Notes: generated by a model from the letters alone, not told the origin. 64,000 nucleotides of DNA from Acetatifactor sp. (GCA_022511385.1 JAFLRN010000006.1:1-64000); one strand, 5' to 3'. Positions 9,247 through 20,531 are shown, counted from the first letter of the stretch. Numbers and translations: made by a program.

Positions 9247-10189
9247 TGTGTTGGCTGTTTTGGTCTCTTTTTCACTGAGCGCCCTGGCGGGACCGGTGGT
9301 GATTCCCTTTTTAAGAAGACTGAAATGCGGTCAGACAGTCCGTGATGACGGTCCGGCCACTCACTTGAAAAAGACCGGTACGCCCACCATGGGGGGCCTG
9401 CTGATCCTGTTCAGTGTGGTGGTGACCTGCCTGCCCTTTCTTGCAAGTTACCCCAAGGCGGCACCGGTACTTTTTCTGACCGTGGGCTTTGGTATGATCG
9501 GATTTCTGGATGATTATATCAAGGTTGTGTGCAAGCGCTCCATGGGGCTGTCGCCACTACAGAAGTTTGGAGGACAGGTGCTGATCACGGCCGTGTTTGC
9601 TTATTATCTGACGCACTACACGGATGTAAGCCTTGCCATGCGGGTGCCCTTTCTGGAGGGAAGGTACATAGACCTTGGTATCTGGAATCTGCCCCTTCTG
9701 TTTTTTGTGGTGCTTGGAACCGTAAACGGCACAAACTTTACGGATGGTTTGGATGGACTGGCGGGAAGCGTCACGGTGATCGTGGCAGTGTTTTTCTCCG
9801 CAGTGGCAATCGGTGGCCGCTATGGGATTGAACCTGTTACCTGTGCGGTGGTGGGAGCGCTGCTAGGTTTTCTGCTCTTTAACGCGCATCCGGCATCCGT
9901 GTTTATGGGAGATACAGGTTCCCTTGCCCTGGGAGGTTTTGTGGCGGCCTGCGGCTATATGCTGCAGATGCCTCTTTACATAGCGATCGTGGGGGTAGTT
10001 TACCTTGTTGAGGTACTCTCCGTGATCGTCCAGGTGGGTTTTTATAAGCTCAGCGGCGGCAGGCGTCTGTTCAGGATGGCTCCGCTCCACCATCACTTTG
10101 AGTTGTGCGGATGGTCTGAGAACAGGATAACAGCAATATTTGCCATCGTCACGGCGCTCATGTGCCTGGCTGCCCTGGCGGCGTATTGA
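9233..10189 (+). CDS. mraY: Phospho-N-acetylmuramoyl-pentapeptide-transferase
   Basis: GTPTMGGLLIL, NFTDGLDGLAG, GDTGSLALGG, HHHFELCGW motifs; start overlaps upstream stop. Confidence 0.96.
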   Translation: MSRVNVLAVLVSFSLSALAGPVVIPFLRRLKCGQTVRDDGPATHLKKTGTPTMGGLLILFSVVVTCLPFLASYPKAAPVLFLTVGFGMIGFLDDYIKVVCKRSMGLSPLQKFGGQVLITAVFAYYLTHYTDVSLAMRVPFLEGRYIDLGIWNLPLLFFVVLGTVNGTNFTDGLDGLAGSVTVIVAVFFSAVAIGGRYGIEPVTCAVVGALLGFLLFNAHPASVFMGDTGSLALGGFVAACGYMLQMPLYIAIVGVVYLVEVLSVIVQVGFYKLSGGRRLFRMAPLHHHFELCGWSENRITAIFAIVTALMCLAALAAY

Positions 10190-10235
10190 CATAAAAAAGA
10201 GATAGTCAGATAGATCGGGTGGAGGATTTGTAGGA

Positions 10236-11600
10236 ATGATGACGGGTGAAAAATGTTTGGTGATCGGCTCGGGAATCAGCGGTGTGGGCTCCGTGGCCCT
10301 GCTGGAACACATGGGAGCCGATGTTACGCTGTACGACAGTGATGAAAAGCTGACGGCAGCACTCATTCAGGAGAAACTTCCCACCGGGAGCAGAACCCGC
10401 TGTGTGGCAGGCGAACTGCCGGAAGAGGTGCTTCGGGAAACCCGGACGGTTGTCTTAAGCCCCGGTGTCCCCATCGACATTCCTCTGGTGAACGCCCTGA
10501 GGGAAAAGGGAGCGGGTATCCTCGGCGAGATCGAGCTGGGATATCAGGAGGAAAAGGGACGGGTGGCAGCCATTACCGGAACCAACGGAAAGACCACCAC
10601 CACCACTCTGGTGGGCCAGATCATGGAGGCTCATCTCGGGAAGGAGAAGGTGTTTGTGGTGGGAAATATAGGAAATCCTTACACCTCCGAATGTCTGAAG
10701 ACAGCCGAGGATACTGTCACCGTAGGGGAGATCAGTTCCTTTCAGCTGGAGACCATCCGTGATTTTCATCCGGCTGTGTCGGCAATCCTGAACATTACGC
10801 CGGACCATTTGAACCGCCATCATACCATGGAGGCCTATGTGGCGGCAAAGGAAAATATCACCCTGAATCAGACGAAGGAAGACATTTGTGTCCTGAATTA
10901 TGAGAACGAATACACCCGCAGCTTTGGAAAGAGATGCCCGGCGAGGGTAGTCTATTTTTCCTCGGCAAGGGAGCTTCCGGAAGGGTATTTTTTAAGGGAA
11001 GACAAAATTGTGCGCCGCATGGACGGCAGGGAGCAGGAACTTCTGGATATCCACAGCGGTATGAGGTTGGTGGGGATATGCAATGTGGAGAACGTGATGG
11101 CAGCCCTTGCCATTGCGGAGGGAATGGGTGTTCCCATGGAGACGACGCTTCAGGTAATCAAAGAATTCCGTGCCGTGGAACACAGGATTGAATTTGTGGC
11201 CACAAAGGGGGGCGTTGACTATTATGACGATTCCAAGGGAACCAATCCGGATGCGGCCATTCAGGGCATCCGGGCTATGAGCAAACCCACAGTGCTCATT
11301 GGCGGCGGCTATGACAAGGGCAGTGATTATGACGAGTGGATCGAGAGTTTTGACGGCAGGGTAAAATGGCTGGTGCTCATCGGCCAGACCAGGGAAAAGA
11401 TAGCGGAGTGTGCAAGAGCTCACGGCTTTGGGATGATCCGGTTTGCAGAATCTTTCGAGGAATGTTTACAGCTCTGCACAGAGCTGGCGGAAGAAGGGGA
11501 TGCAGTGCTTCTGTCACCGGCCTGCGCCAGCTGGGGGATGTTCAAAAATTACGAGGAGCGTGGCGACATTTTCAAAGATTATGTGAGGGGCCTGGCATGA
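10236..11600 (+). CDS. murD: UDP-N-acetylmuramoyl-L-alanine--D-glutamate ligase
   Basis: GTNGKTTTTTLVG Mur ligase P-loop; DDSKGTNPDA; LSPACASWGMFKNYEERGDIF. Confidence 0.96.
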   Translation: MMTGEKCLVIGSGISGVGSVALLEHMGADVTLYDSDEKLTAALIQEKLPTGSRTRCVAGELPEEVLRETRTVVLSPGVPIDIPLVNALREKGAGILGEIELGYQEEKGRVAAITGTNGKTTTTTLVGQIMEAHLGKEKVFVVGNIGNPYTSECLKTAEDTVTVGEISSFQLETIRDFHPAVSAILNITPDHLNRHHTMEAYVAAKENITLNQTKEDICVLNYENEYTRSFGKRCPARVVYFSSARELPEGYFLREDKIVRRMDGREQELLDIHSGMRLVGICNVENVMAALAIAEGMGVPMETTLQVIKEFRAVEHRIEFVATKGGVDYYDDSKGTNPDAAIQGIRAMSKPTVLIGGGYDKGSDYDEWIESFDGRVKWLVLIGQTREKIAECARAHGFGMIRFAESFEECLQLCTELAEEGDAVLLSPACASWGMFKNYEERGDIFKDYVRGLA

Positions 11601-11645
11601 AAAAGGCGCAAGGACACTGCCTGAATCAGGGATGAAGGAGTAAGT

Positions 11646-12812
11646 ATGGCAGCACAGAGAGCGGCGAGAAGAAAGAGAAAAGAACAATCTGAATATTTTT
11701 TTGATTACAGCCTGTTATTTATTGTGCTGTTCCTTTTGGGTTTTGGCCTGGTGATGATCTATTCCGCCAGCTCCTATGAGGCCTATCAGAGTTTTCACGA
11801 TCAGGCCTACTATCTGAAAAGACAGCTGATAGCAGTGATCATGGGGATTGTGGCCATGATTGCGGTGGCGAACATTCCCTATCATTTCTGGGAGAGGTTT
11901 GCTTTTCTGGGGTATCTGGTATCCATGGCGATCATTCCGTTGGTGCTGACCCCATTGGGGGTGGAATCCCACAACGCCAGACGCTGGATCGGAATTCCTG
12001 TTATTGGCCTGAATCTACAGCCGGCGGAGGTGGCGAAGCTGGGCATGATCTTGTTTCTGGCAACTATGGTCTGCAAGATGGGAAAGGGCGTGCGGACCAT
12101 GAAAGGGTTTTTGTTTATGGTGGCCCTTCCTTTGCCCGTGGCGGCGGAGGTGTATCTGATCACTCAAAATTTAAGCTCTGCAATTATTATACTTGGTATC
12201 TCGGTACTGATGGTTTTTGTTGCCAGCCCGGATTACAGAAAGTTTGTGATCATGGGTGGCGCAGTGGCAGCGGTGGCAGCACTGGCGGTCTATCTGGCGG
12301 TAACCGGAAACGGAGGCCAGGGCTTCCGCAGCGGCCGCCTCATTGCCTGGCTTGACCCGGAGAGCGATTCCCTGGGCATTGGTTTCCAGACCATGCAGGC
12401 TCTGTATGCCATCGGAAGCGGCGGTATCTGGGGGAAGGGCCTGGGCCAAAGCATGCAGAAGCTGAGCTTCCTGCCCGAGGCCCAGAACGACATGATCTTC
12501 TCCGTCATCTGCGAGGAGCTTGGTCTGTTCGGCGCAGTGGCAATTATCCTGATGTTCATCATGCTGCTCTGGCGCATGATGGTGATAGCAAACAATGCGC
12601 CGGATCTGTTCGGCGCCATGCTGGTGGTGGGTGTCATGGGGCACATTGCCATTCAGGCGATCCTGAATATTGCCGTTGTGACCAACACCATTCCCAATAC
12701 AGGAATTTCCCTTCCCTTCATCAGCTATGGAGGCTCTTCGGTGATGTTTTTGTTGTCGGAGATCGGGCTTGTCTTAAGTGTGGCCAGACGGATACAGCTC
12801 AAGGAACTGTGA
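11646..12812 (+). CDS. ftsW: SEDS family glycosyltransferase FtsW/SpoVE
   Basis: Multi-TM, RRWIGIP, NTGISLPFISYGGSS motif. Confidence 0.92.
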   Translation: MAAQRAARRKRKEQSEYFFDYSLLFIVLFLLGFGLVMIYSASSYEAYQSFHDQAYYLKRQLIAVIMGIVAMIAVANIPYHFWERFAFLGYLVSMAIIPLVLTPLGVESHNARRWIGIPVIGLNLQPAEVAKLGMILFLATMVCKMGKGVRTMKGFLFMVALPLPVAAEVYLITQNLSSAIIILGISVLMVFVASPDYRKFVIMGGAVAAVAALAVYLAVTGNGGQGFRSGRLIAWLDPESDSLGIGFQTMQALYAIGSGGIWGKGLGQSMQKLSFLPEAQNDMIFSVICEELGLFGAVAIILMFIMLLWRMMVIANNAPDLFGAMLVVGVMGHIAIQAILNIAVVTNTIPNTGISLPFISYGGSSVMFLLSEIGLVLSVARRIQLKEL

Positions 12813-12875
12813 GCATGCCTCCCGCATAGGATAGAATAGGTCTATCAGATTGATACCGGATGGTGTTATAAGCAT

Positions 12876-14129
12876 ATGGATTCTATTCGTATTCAAGGCG
12901 GGGTGGCTCTTCAGGGAAAAGTCCGTATTCAGGGTTCAAAGAATGCCGCATTGCCAATTCTGGCAGCGACACTGCTTACCGGTGAGAGCTCTCTCATCAA
13001 AAACTGTCCCAGGATTGCGGACGTGTATGCTATGGTCAGTCTCTTAAAGGGCATTGGATGCACCGTGAACTGGCAGGAGAACGGCCTGTGTATCGACGCA
13101 TCTTCCGTGAACTGTGAAGAGCTTGGCGCGGAAGCCGTGACATGCATGCGATCATCCCTGTGTCTGCTTGGCGCATTGATCGGCAGATGCGGCAGGATTT
13201 CCATGGAGCATCCTGGGGGCTGCGTCATCGGACAGCGGCCCATTGATCTGCACATTGGAGCCCTTCGACAGATGGGTGTGGAGTTTCGGGAGGAAGAAGG
13301 CAGACTTATGGCAGAGGCAGACAAACTCTGCGGAGCACACATCAGCTTGCCGTTTCCCAGCGTGGGAGCCACGGAAAATGTTGTCCTGGCCGCCGTGCTG
13401 GCCGAGGGAGAAACAGTGTTGGAAGGAGCTGCACTGGAGCCCGAGATCACGGCGCTCTGTCAGTATCTTAAAAACTGCGGCGCTGAGATAGAGGGCGTTG
13501 GCACCGGGCGGCTGGTGATACGGGGCGGCAGAAGGCTGTACGGCACGGATTTTCCGGTTCCGGCAGACAGGATTGTGGCGGGAACCTATCTGTTTGGCTG
13601 TATCGGCGCCGGCGGCAGCGTATTTTTGGAGGATGCGCCCTGGGAGGAGATGGGGGCGGTTCTGGAGTTGGCGGAACGCATGGGCGGCAGACTTTGTATC
13701 TCTAAGGAGGGTATTTACGTACAGGCTCCCGGCAGACCCCGGGCTGTAGAATGTATCGAAACGGCACCTTATCCCGGTTTTCCCACAGACCTTCAGTCGA
13801 TGGCGCTCGCTGTAGCCGCGCTGGCTGACGGTGAGAGCCGGATCAAGGAAACAATTTTTGAAAATCGTTTCCGGGTTGTGGAAGAGCTGCGCAGGATGGG
13901 AGCTCAGATTGAGGAACAAGACGGCAGTATGGTTCTGGTGCACGGAGTGAAGTCGCTTCACGGTGCCAGTGTGGAGGCCAGAGAGCTGCGAGGAGGAGCG
14001 GCGCTGGTGGTGGCCGGGCTCATGGCCCAGGGAGAGACCACTGTGACGGGATGTAAGTTTATATACCGCGGATATGAAAATATCTGCAGAGATTTCAGGG
14101 AGTTAGGAGCGCGGGTGACAAGTGCGTAA
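12876..14129 (+). CDS. murA: UDP-N-acetylglucosamine 1-carboxyvinyltransferase
   Basis: LQGKVRIQGSKNAALPILAATLL; EPSP-synthase-like fold signatures; 417 aa. Confidence 0.94.
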   Translation: MDSIRIQGGVALQGKVRIQGSKNAALPILAATLLTGESSLIKNCPRIADVYAMVSLLKGIGCTVNWQENGLCIDASSVNCEELGAEAVTCMRSSLCLLGALIGRCGRISMEHPGGCVIGQRPIDLHIGALRQMGVEFREEEGRLMAEADKLCGAHISLPFPSVGATENVVLAAVLAEGETVLEGAALEPEITALCQYLKNCGAEIEGVGTGRLVIRGGRRLYGTDFPVPADRIVAGTYLFGCIGAGGSVFLEDAPWEEMGAVLELAERMGGRLCISKEGIYVQAPGRPRAVECIETAPYPGFPTDLQSMALAVAALADGESRIKETIFENRFRVVEELRRMGAQIEEQDGSMVLVHGVKSLHGASVEARELRGGAALVVAGLMAQGETTVTGCKFIYRGYENICRDFRELGARVTSA

Positions 14130-14850
14130 GGGAAGCAGGATAAAATTTGTCATACTGGCCGTTGTGCTGGTTCTGGCAGCGGTGTTAGGAACAGGATACT
14201 ATGTGGCCTCCACATATACCGTTAATACAGTATATGTGGAGGGGAATGTACATTATACGGAGGATGAGATAAAGAACATTGTCATGGAGGGGCCTTTTGG
14301 AAACAATTCTCTCTATCTGTCCATGAAATATAAAAACAAGGGCGTAGAAGGGATTCCTTTTGTAGATGTCATGGATGTTACCATTCTTGCCCCTGATACG
14401 GTAAGGATCACAGTTTATGAGAAGGTGCTGACAGGTTATGTGAAGCACCTGGGAAGTTATCTGTATTTCGATAAGGACGGTTACGTGGTGGAGAGTTCCA
14501 GCGTGAAAACCGCAGGAGTACCTCAGATCACAGGACTCAGCTTTGACCACGTGGCAGTGGGGGAAGCTCTTCCCGTGGATAATCCGGAGGTGTTTAGCCG
14601 CATCCTGAATATAACCAAGCTTCTGGAGAAATATAAGCTGAATGCAGAGAACATATTCTTCCATAAATCGGGTGATATTACAGTATATTTTGGAAATGTG
14701 AAGGTAGCGCTGGGCAGCGACAGCGCCACATTGGAGGACAAGCTCATGATGCTGCCGGGACTGTTGCCGAATCTGGAGGGGATGAGCGGAACTCTTCAGA
14801 TGCAAACCTATGTAGAGAGCGGAGGCAGATATACATTTCAGCCGGATTAA
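14122..14850 (+). CDS. Cell division protein FtsQ/DivIB
   Basis: Single N-terminal TM, POTRA-like VNTVYVEGNVHYTEDEIKN; overlaps murA end. Confidence 0.85.
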   Translation: MRKGSRIKFVILAVVLVLAAVLGTGYYVASTYTVNTVYVEGNVHYTEDEIKNIVMEGPFGNNSLYLSMKYKNKGVEGIPFVDVMDVTILAPDTVRITVYEKVLTGYVKHLGSYLYFDKDGYVVESSSVKTAGVPQITGLSFDHVAVGEALPVDNPEVFSRILNITKLLEKYKLNAENIFFHKSGDITVYFGNVKVALGSDSATLEDKLMMLPGLLPNLEGMSGTLQMQTYVESGGRYTFQPD

Positions 14851-14889
14851 AAAAGAAAAAGATCAAAGGATTAAAAAAATAAAAACATG

Positions 14890-14918
14890 TTGATTAATTC
14901 GTAAAAAAATTGTATGAT
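14890..14918 (+). promoter_or_regulatory. Probable sigma-A promoter of ftsZ
   Basis: TTGATT - 17 bp - TATGAT upstream of ftsZ. Confidence 0.55.
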
Positions 14919-14969
14919 AGTCTATATGAAGTTTTTAAAGCTTTGTTATTTTAGAAGGAGGACAAACCC

Positions 14970-16148
14970 TTGCTTGAGATTAAGACAAACGACGCTGAAT
15001 CTGCAGCTAAGATCATCGTGGTCGGTGTTGGTGGTGCGGGTAATAATGCTGTCAATAGAATGATAGATGAACAGATCGATGGTGTTGACTTTATCGGAGT
15101 CAACACGGATAAGCAGGCTTTGCAGCTCTGCAAGGCACCTAAGCTTTTACAGATTGGCGAAAAACTGACAAAGGGACTTGGTGCCGGAGCAAAGCCTGAT
15201 GTAGGCGAGAAGGCAGCCGAGGAGAGCGCAGAAGAGATTGCCACAGCCCTGAAGGGGGCGGACATGGTGTTTGTCACCTGCGGAATGGGAGGCGGCACCG
15301 GAACGGGGGCGGCTCCCGTGGTGGCCAGACTGGCAAAGGAGATGGGAATTCTTACCGTGGGCGTTGTGACAAAGCCCTTCCGGTTTGAGGCAAAGACCCG
15401 TATGGTAAACGCGCTCAGCGGCATTGAGCGTATCAGACAGCATGTGGATACCCTGATCGTGATTCCAAATGATAAGCTCCTTGAGATTGTTGACAGGCGT
15501 ACTACCATGCCTGAAGCGCTTAAGAAAGCAGATGAAGTTCTTCAGCAGGCAGTTCAGGGAATTACGGACCTGATCAATGTGCCCGCTATCATCAACCTGG
15601 ATTTTGCGGATGTGCAGACCGTTATGACAGAAAAGGGAATTGCACATATTGGAATTGGAGAGGGCAAGGGCGACGAAAAGGCTATGGAAGCAGTCAAGAT
15701 GGCTGTGGAGAGCCCTTTGCTGGAGACCACGATTACTGGCGCAAGTCATGTGATCATCAACGTGTCCGGCGATATTACTCTGGCAGATGCCAACGATGCG
15801 GTAAGCTATGTGCAGGGTCTTGCCGGCGAGGAAGTCAACATCATTTTTGGTGCCATGTATGATGCATCCAAGTCCGACACCTGCTCCATTACGGTAATCG
15901 CAACCGGTCTGGAGGAGGCCGCAGGACCCGGTCAACCCAGAATGAGCAGTGGTGTCGCATACAGGCAGCCTTCCGCGCATCTCACACCCAGTTCCCTTAA
16001 GAGCCTGGGCGTACAGCCTCAGGCAGGACAGCCAGTTGGGGGACAGCAGGTGCCAAGACCTGCGCCGGGAATTCAGAAGCCTGTTGATATCAGGAGCTCT
16101 GTGGAAGAGAAGTCCTTGAAGATTCCGGATTTCCTGCAGAGAAAGTAA
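14970..16148 (+). CDS. ftsZ: Cell division GTPase FtsZ
   Basis: [26 protein letters not shown] tubulin signature; TTG start after AGGAGG; C-terminal DIPDFLQRK-type tail (KIPDFLQRK). Confidence 0.97.
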   Translation: MLEIKTNDAESAAKIIVVGVGGAGNNAVNRMIDEQIDGVDFIGVNTDKQALQLCKAPKLLQIGEKLTKGLGAGAKPDVGEKAAEESAEEIATALKGADMVFVTCGMGGGTGTGAAPVVARLAKEMGILTVGVVTKPFRFEAKTRMVNALSGIERIRQHVDTLIVIPNDKLLEIVDRRTTMPEALKKADEVLQQAVQGITDLINVPAIINLDFADVQTVMTEKGIAHIGIGEGKGDEKAMEAVKMAVESPLLETTITGASHVIINVSGDITLADANDAVSYVQGLAGEEVNIIFGAMYDASKSDTCSITVIATGLEEAAGPGQPRMSSGVAYRQPSAHLTPSSLKSLGVQPQAGQPVGGQQVPRPAPGIQKPVDIRSSVEEKSLKIPDFLQRK

Positions 16149-16261
16149 CAAGCGCGCATATTTCATTCAGATAGGAAGCATGCTACACATCAACGTTTAA
16201 GCGATATCAGTCAGGTGTTGAGCAGATTGAGAAACTCCAAAAATTAGCATAGCATAATTAA

Positions 16262-16289
16262 AGGCCGAGTGGAAAACCACTCGGCTTTT
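16262..16289 (+). terminator. Intrinsic terminator after ftsZ
   Basis: GCCGAGTGG-aaaa-CCACTCGGC-TTTTAAT. Confidence 0.9.
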
Positions 16290-16385
16290 AATATGCATCA
16301 TGAGCCATTCTGACATGTCGAAAAAATCACATCATTCTCTCCGCGTCTTTGACAAATTTTATATCCTAGGAACCTTATAATCATT

Positions 16386-17282
16386 ATGAAAAGGATGATA
16401 CCAATGCATTACGAACTGTATGTAGACAGTCTGTTTCTGGTCAATTTTGTGATGAATCTTTACCTTCTTATGTTGGTGAACAGAAGCGCTTTCCGCACTG
16501 CCACGCCGGGAAGATTGCTCCTGGGAGCCGCAGTGGGAGGGCTTGGCGGATTGTTGCCTTATCTGCTTCCCGGTCCCGGCCTTTTGAAAATGGGAACGGG
16601 AATCGTAGCAGGGACAGTGGGGATGATTCTTATGGCATTTCCGGTAAGGGGCTTCAGAATGTTTGTGAAGCTGTTGGAAAAGCTGCTTTTATACTCCTTC
16701 TGTATGGGAGGTGCTCTGCTCTTTCTGGTCCGCGCCATACCCGGTCTGAGGAATGTTCTTACAAGTATTTTCGGGATCATGGGTGTGGGTGGGCTGTGCT
16801 TTTTATTCTTAAGCCGCTCTCGGAAAGGCGGGGGGCAGGAAGAGAGTCTGTGCCGAGCGGTTCTGATCTGTAAGGCAGTGCAACTTGAAGTGATCGGACT
16901 GGTGGATTCGGGGAATACCCTGACAGAGCCTATCAGCGGCAAACCGGTCTGCATTGTGACGGAGCAGATATTAAGCAGTCTGAAGGGAGATCTTCCCGAC
17001 GGATACAGAGCCGTTCCTTACCATAGTATTGGAAAGAAACGAGGAATCCTGGAGGGCTATCAGCTGCCGGAGCTTAAGCTGGAGCTTAACGGTATCACAA
17101 GGACCTTTCGCCAGGTCTGGATCGCAGCAAGTCCCCAGGGAATCAGCGAACAGGATAATGTGGAGGCGGAATCCGTAAAAATGATAGTAAATCCCTTGCT
17201 CTTTCTGGAGCAAAAAAAGGGAGGGCCGCGAAGGCGGCAGAATGAGAGGATATATGATACTGAAAGTAGCATTACCAGGTAA
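16386..17282 (+). CDS. spoIIGA: Sigma-E processing peptidase SpoIIGA
   Basis: N-terminal multi-[36 protein letters not shown] protease motif, directly upstream of sigE. Confidence 0.93.
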   Translation: MKRMIPMHYELYVDSLFLVNFVMNLYLLMLVNRSAFRTATPGRLLLGAAVGGLGGLLPYLLPGPGLLKMGTGIVAGTVGMILMAFPVRGFRMFVKLLEKLLLYSFCMGGALLFLVRAIPGLRNVLTSIFGIMGVGGLCFLFLSRSRKGGGQEESLCRAVLICKAVQLEVIGLVDSGNTLTEPISGKPVCIVTEQILSSLKGDLPDGYRAVPYHSIGKKRGILEGYQLPELKLELNGITRTFRQVWIAASPQGISEQDNVEAESVKMIVNPLLFLEQKKGGPRRRQNERIYDTESSITR

Positions 17283-17991
17283 GATGCAATTTAAAATGAT
17301 ACGCAGGGAAAATCTGCTCCTGCACAAAAAAGGAGAGATCCACTATATTGGCGGTGCGGAGGTGCTGCCGCCGCCCCTGGAGGTTGACAGGGAAAGCCAA
17401 GTCATCAGTGATCTGGGAACGGAGATCGATGCGGAGGCAAAGGCCATCCTCATTGAGCACAATCTGAGACTTGTGGTATACATAGCAAAGAAATTTGACA
17501 ATACCGGTGTAGGGGTGGAGGATCTGATCTCTATTGGAACCATTGGTTTGATCAAATCCATCAATACCTTTAACCCGGAAAAGAATATTAAGCTTGCCAC
17601 CTATGCCTCCAGATGCATAGAGAATGAAATTTTGATGTATCTTAGAAGAAATAATAAAACCCGGCTGGAGGTGTCCATCGACGAGCCGCTGAATGTGGAC
17701 TGGGATGGCAATGAGCTGCTGTTGTCAGATATTCTGGGAACGGATGAGGATGTGATCTACCGGAATATCGAGAATGAGGTGGAGCGGAAGCTTTTGATGG
17801 GAGCAGTCAGCAAGCTCTCAGACAGGGAAAAGACCATTATCAGGCTTAGGTTTGGACTTGGGACCAGGGACGGCCAGGAGATGACTCAGAAGGAGGTGGC
17901 ATCTCTGCTGGGAATTTCCCAGTCCTACATATCCCGGCTGGAAAAAAAGATCATGCGCCAGCTGAAGAAGGAAATGAGCAGTCATATCTAG
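17254..17991 (+). CDS. sigE: Sporulation sigma factor SigE
   Basis: Pro-sequence then [64 protein letters not shown]. Confidence 0.95.
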   Translation: MILKVALPGKMQFKMIRRENLLLHKKGEIHYIGGAEVLPPPLEVDRESQVISDLGTEIDAEAKAILIEHNLRLVVYIAKKFDNTGVGVEDLISIGTIGLIKSINTFNPEKNIKLATYASRCIENEILMYLRRNNKTRLEVSIDEPLNVDWDGNELLLSDILGTDEDVIYRNIENEVERKLLMGAVSKLSDREKTIIRLRFGLGTRDGQEMTQKEVASLLGISQSYISRLEKKIMRQLKKEMSSHI

Positions 17992-18008
17992 TGATTGTGC
18001 AAGTCTGC

Positions 18009-18052
18009 TTACTTTTCACACGTCACCCATACAAGTGACGTGTGAAAAGTAA
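18009..18052. repeat. Perfect 18-bp palindrome, copy 1 of TTACTTTTCACAC/GTGTGAAAAGTAA family
   Basis: TTACTTTTCACACGTCAC (18009-18026) / GTGACGTGTGAAAAGTAA (18035-18052). Confidence 0.9.
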
Positions 18053-18205
18053 CGACATCTGTCATTTTTACGCAAGTCTGTCACTTTAGGCTTGGCAAAG
18101 AGGGTATAAATGGGTTATACTTATCACAGGGCGTCTGGCTGTTTGGCGCCCTGTGTCCGTGTTGTGGGCTATGTGAAATGAGATAAATCTGCGGAGTATA
18201 CATAA

Positions 18206-18508
18206 ATGATCGAGCGTCAAGACATTCTATCCATGGAGTACCTGAAGAAAACAGAGTTCACCGGCAGCCATCAGGGAATGCGCTACCGTCTGGAGGGCGT
18301 ATCCTCGGAGGATGGGAAAAAGCTCAGGGTCACGGTGTGGCCGGAGCCGTTCAATTTTTTTACAACACCTGCAGAGGAAAAGGAGAGCGCAGAGTTTTCC
18401 TTTGACGAGGACGGGGTACAGGATGCCGTGGCGTGGATGAATGACAGACTGTTTGAGGACAAGGACAGATGGGAGAATGCAGGCAGCCGCTGGAACAGCT
18501 ATCAGTAG
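18206..18508 (+). CDS. Hypothetical small protein (100 aa)
   Basis: Uninterrupted ORF with plausible composition; no family recognised. Confidence 0.6.
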   Translation: MIERQDILSMEYLKKTEFTGSHQGMRYRLEGVSSEDGKKLRVTVWPEPFNFFTTPAEEKESAEFSFDEDGVQDAVAWMNDRLFEDKDRWENAGSRWNSYQ

Positions 18509-18579
18509 AGGAAAGCTCAGCAGAGGCAGCGCCTGGGTACTGATCTGTCCGGGATGAATCGATATCGGAGAAAACTAAT

Positions 18580-19116
18580 ATGATGAAATATATATACAGG
18601 GATTTGGTTTCCGTAGCGGATTACCTTCCCTATGGTCTGGCGCTGGGGCTCCCCATCGCCCTGATCCTTTTGTGGCTTGTGGGCCGCAGTGGCAATGAGC
18701 GGAAAAAAGGGCTTGTGTCTAAGCTTCCGATCATTGTCTATGCGGTATACCTGGCGATATTGCTTGTGATTACCTTTTTTTCCAGGGAGAGCGGCAGCAG
18801 AGTGGGGGGTATGGATCTGAAGCTGTTTTCCACATGGGGGATCAACACTAGGAACAATGCTTTTGTGGTGGAGAATGTGCTGTTGTTCATTCCGTATGGC
18901 TTTGTGTGCAGTTTGGCTTTTCCATGGGCGCGGAATTTCTTTCGGTGCGCATGGTTTGGGGCCATGACCAGTGTGATGGTGGAACTGCTTCAGCTGATAA
19001 CTGAGAGGGGATATTTTCAGATTGATGATATTTTGACGAATATCCTGGGGACAATTGTGGGATTTTTGATCTATTGGGTGTGTCTGGGGTGGCGGAGACA
19101 TCGTACAGAGAAATGA
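18580..19116 (+). CDS. VanZ-like family membrane protein
   Basis: Multi-TM with NVLLFIPYGFVCSLAF and SVMVELLQLITERGYFQIDDILTNILGTIVGF (VanZ-type motif). Confidence 0.85.
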   Translation: MMKYIYRDLVSVADYLPYGLALGLPIALILLWLVGRSGNERKKGLVSKLPIIVYAVYLAILLVITFFSRESGSRVGGMDLKLFSTWGINTRNNAFVVENVLLFIPYGFVCSLAFPWARNFFRCAWFGAMTSVMVELLQLITERGYFQIDDILTNILGTIVGFLIYWVCLGWRRHRTEK

Positions 19117-19249
19117 ATCATACTTTGAGGGAGAAAATAATGTCGCTAAGCAAAGTAGCCGCATTGTTACTGCCAGTTATTGACAAATAATTATATTTAT
19201 GTTACTCTAAATTTACTCTTTGCACTGCATATAAATCTACAGTACAAAC

Positions 19250-19354
19250 TGAACAGACCGTGACGGAACGTTATGGAGTCGGGTCACAGGAGTGACAGTG
19301 GAAGCTTACATCCACGGGACAGTAGCTGCTAATACTGGTCGTGGGTGTTTTTTT
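19250..19354 (+). ncRNA. NiCo (czcD-type) riboswitch candidate with overlapping terminator
   Basis: ACGGAA ... GGAGTGACAG ... CACGGGACAG ... GGTC pattern upstream of a CDF transporter; ACATCCACG / CGTGGGTGT stem followed by T7. Confidence 0.75.
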
Positions 19355-19436
19355 GTACCTTTTCAAAAGGCATTCTTCTAAAAACCCCACATATATTGGT
19401 GTCATAGAGCTATCTTACATTTCGGAGGTAACTACT

Positions 19437-20357
19437 GTGAAGGAAAACGAAACAATGGCAAAAGAGTCCGCAAGGTCGGAGCAAGATTTTCAGAAGGTGG
19501 CTGAAAGGGTAGCAACGGTGACCATTTTGGGAAATCTGATACTGTCCGTTTTCAAGCTTATGGCCGGTATTGTGGCGCGGTCCAATGCCATGGTTAGTGA
19601 CGCAGTTCATTCCGCATCGGATGTGTTCAGCACATTTGTGGTCATGATTGGGATCAAGCTCGCCTCAAAGGAAGCGGATAAAGAGCATCCCTATGGGCAT
19701 GAGCGTTTGGAATGCGTGGCGGCTATTATATTGGCAATGGTTCTTTTTATAACAGGACTTGGAATAGGGATAGAAGCGTTGAAAAATGTCTTTTCAGGCA
19801 GTTATAACGACCTTCAGGTGCCTGGATGTTTTGCGCTGGCTGCAGCGATCGTGTCCATTGTCTGTAAGGAAGGAATGTACTGGTATACAAGATATTATGC
19901 CAGGAGAATCGATTCCAGCGCCCTGCTGGCGGATGCATGGCATCATCGTTCGGATGCATTATCTTCAGTGGGCGCTATGATAGGAATCGGGGGAGCAAGG
20001 CTTGGTTTTCCAATCATGGATTCTGTTGCCAGTTTGGTGATTTTTGGATTTATTGCGAAAGCGGCATTTGATATTTTCAAAGATGCCGTGGATAAGATGG
20101 TGGATCATTCCTGTGATGAGGAAACAGAAAACCAAATATATGAATGTGTTATGAAAACTCAGGAAGTAAGAGGAATAGACTCGCTTCATACGCGCATTTT
20201 TGGAAATAAAATCTATGTGGATATAGAAATACAGGTAGACGGTTCCTATACCCTGATAAAATCCCATGAAATTGCAGAAGAGGTGCATGAGAGTATTGAA
20301 AAGAATTTTCCGAAGATCAAGCATATCATGGTACATGTAAATCCAGATCCTAACTGA
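19437..20357 (+). CDS. Cation diffusion facilitator family transporter
   Basis: SDAVHSASDVFSTFVVMIG, HPYGHERLE, DAWHHRSDALSS metal-site motifs; GTG start preceded by GGAGGT. Confidence 0.92.
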   Translation: MKENETMAKESARSEQDFQKVAERVATVTILGNLILSVFKLMAGIVARSNAMVSDAVHSASDVFSTFVVMIGIKLASKEADKEHPYGHERLECVAAIILAMVLFITGLGIGIEALKNVFSGSYNDLQVPGCFALAAAIVSIVCKEGMYWYTRYYARRIDSSALLADAWHHRSDALSSVGAMIGIGGARLGFPIMDSVASLVIFGFIAKAAFDIFKDAVDKMVDHSCDEETENQIYECVMKTQEVRGIDSLHTRIFGNKIYVDIEIQVDGSYTLIKSHEIAEEVHESIEKNFPKIKHIMVHVNPDPN

Positions 20358-20531
20358 ACTTATCTTGCATGCTGCATACATAGCGTACTAAAGAATATTG
20401 AGAAATAAGGTGTAATTTATGCCTGCGAGAGAAAAATGCATGCCGGTATTTACGGGTTCATCAAACGGGTGAGGGGATATCCATACTATAATTTTTAAAC
20501 GGTAAGTTGAAGTTTTAAGGGGATGTTATTT

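Noticed and set aside
12290-12652. Minus-strand ORFs within ftsW
   Set aside because: Antisense to conserved membrane protein gene; no coding evidence.
15147-16166. 339-aa minus-strand ORF antisense to ftsZ
   Set aside because: Mirrors codon usage of a highly conserved gene; translation is low complexity with Cys/His/Leu bias typical of antisense ORFs.
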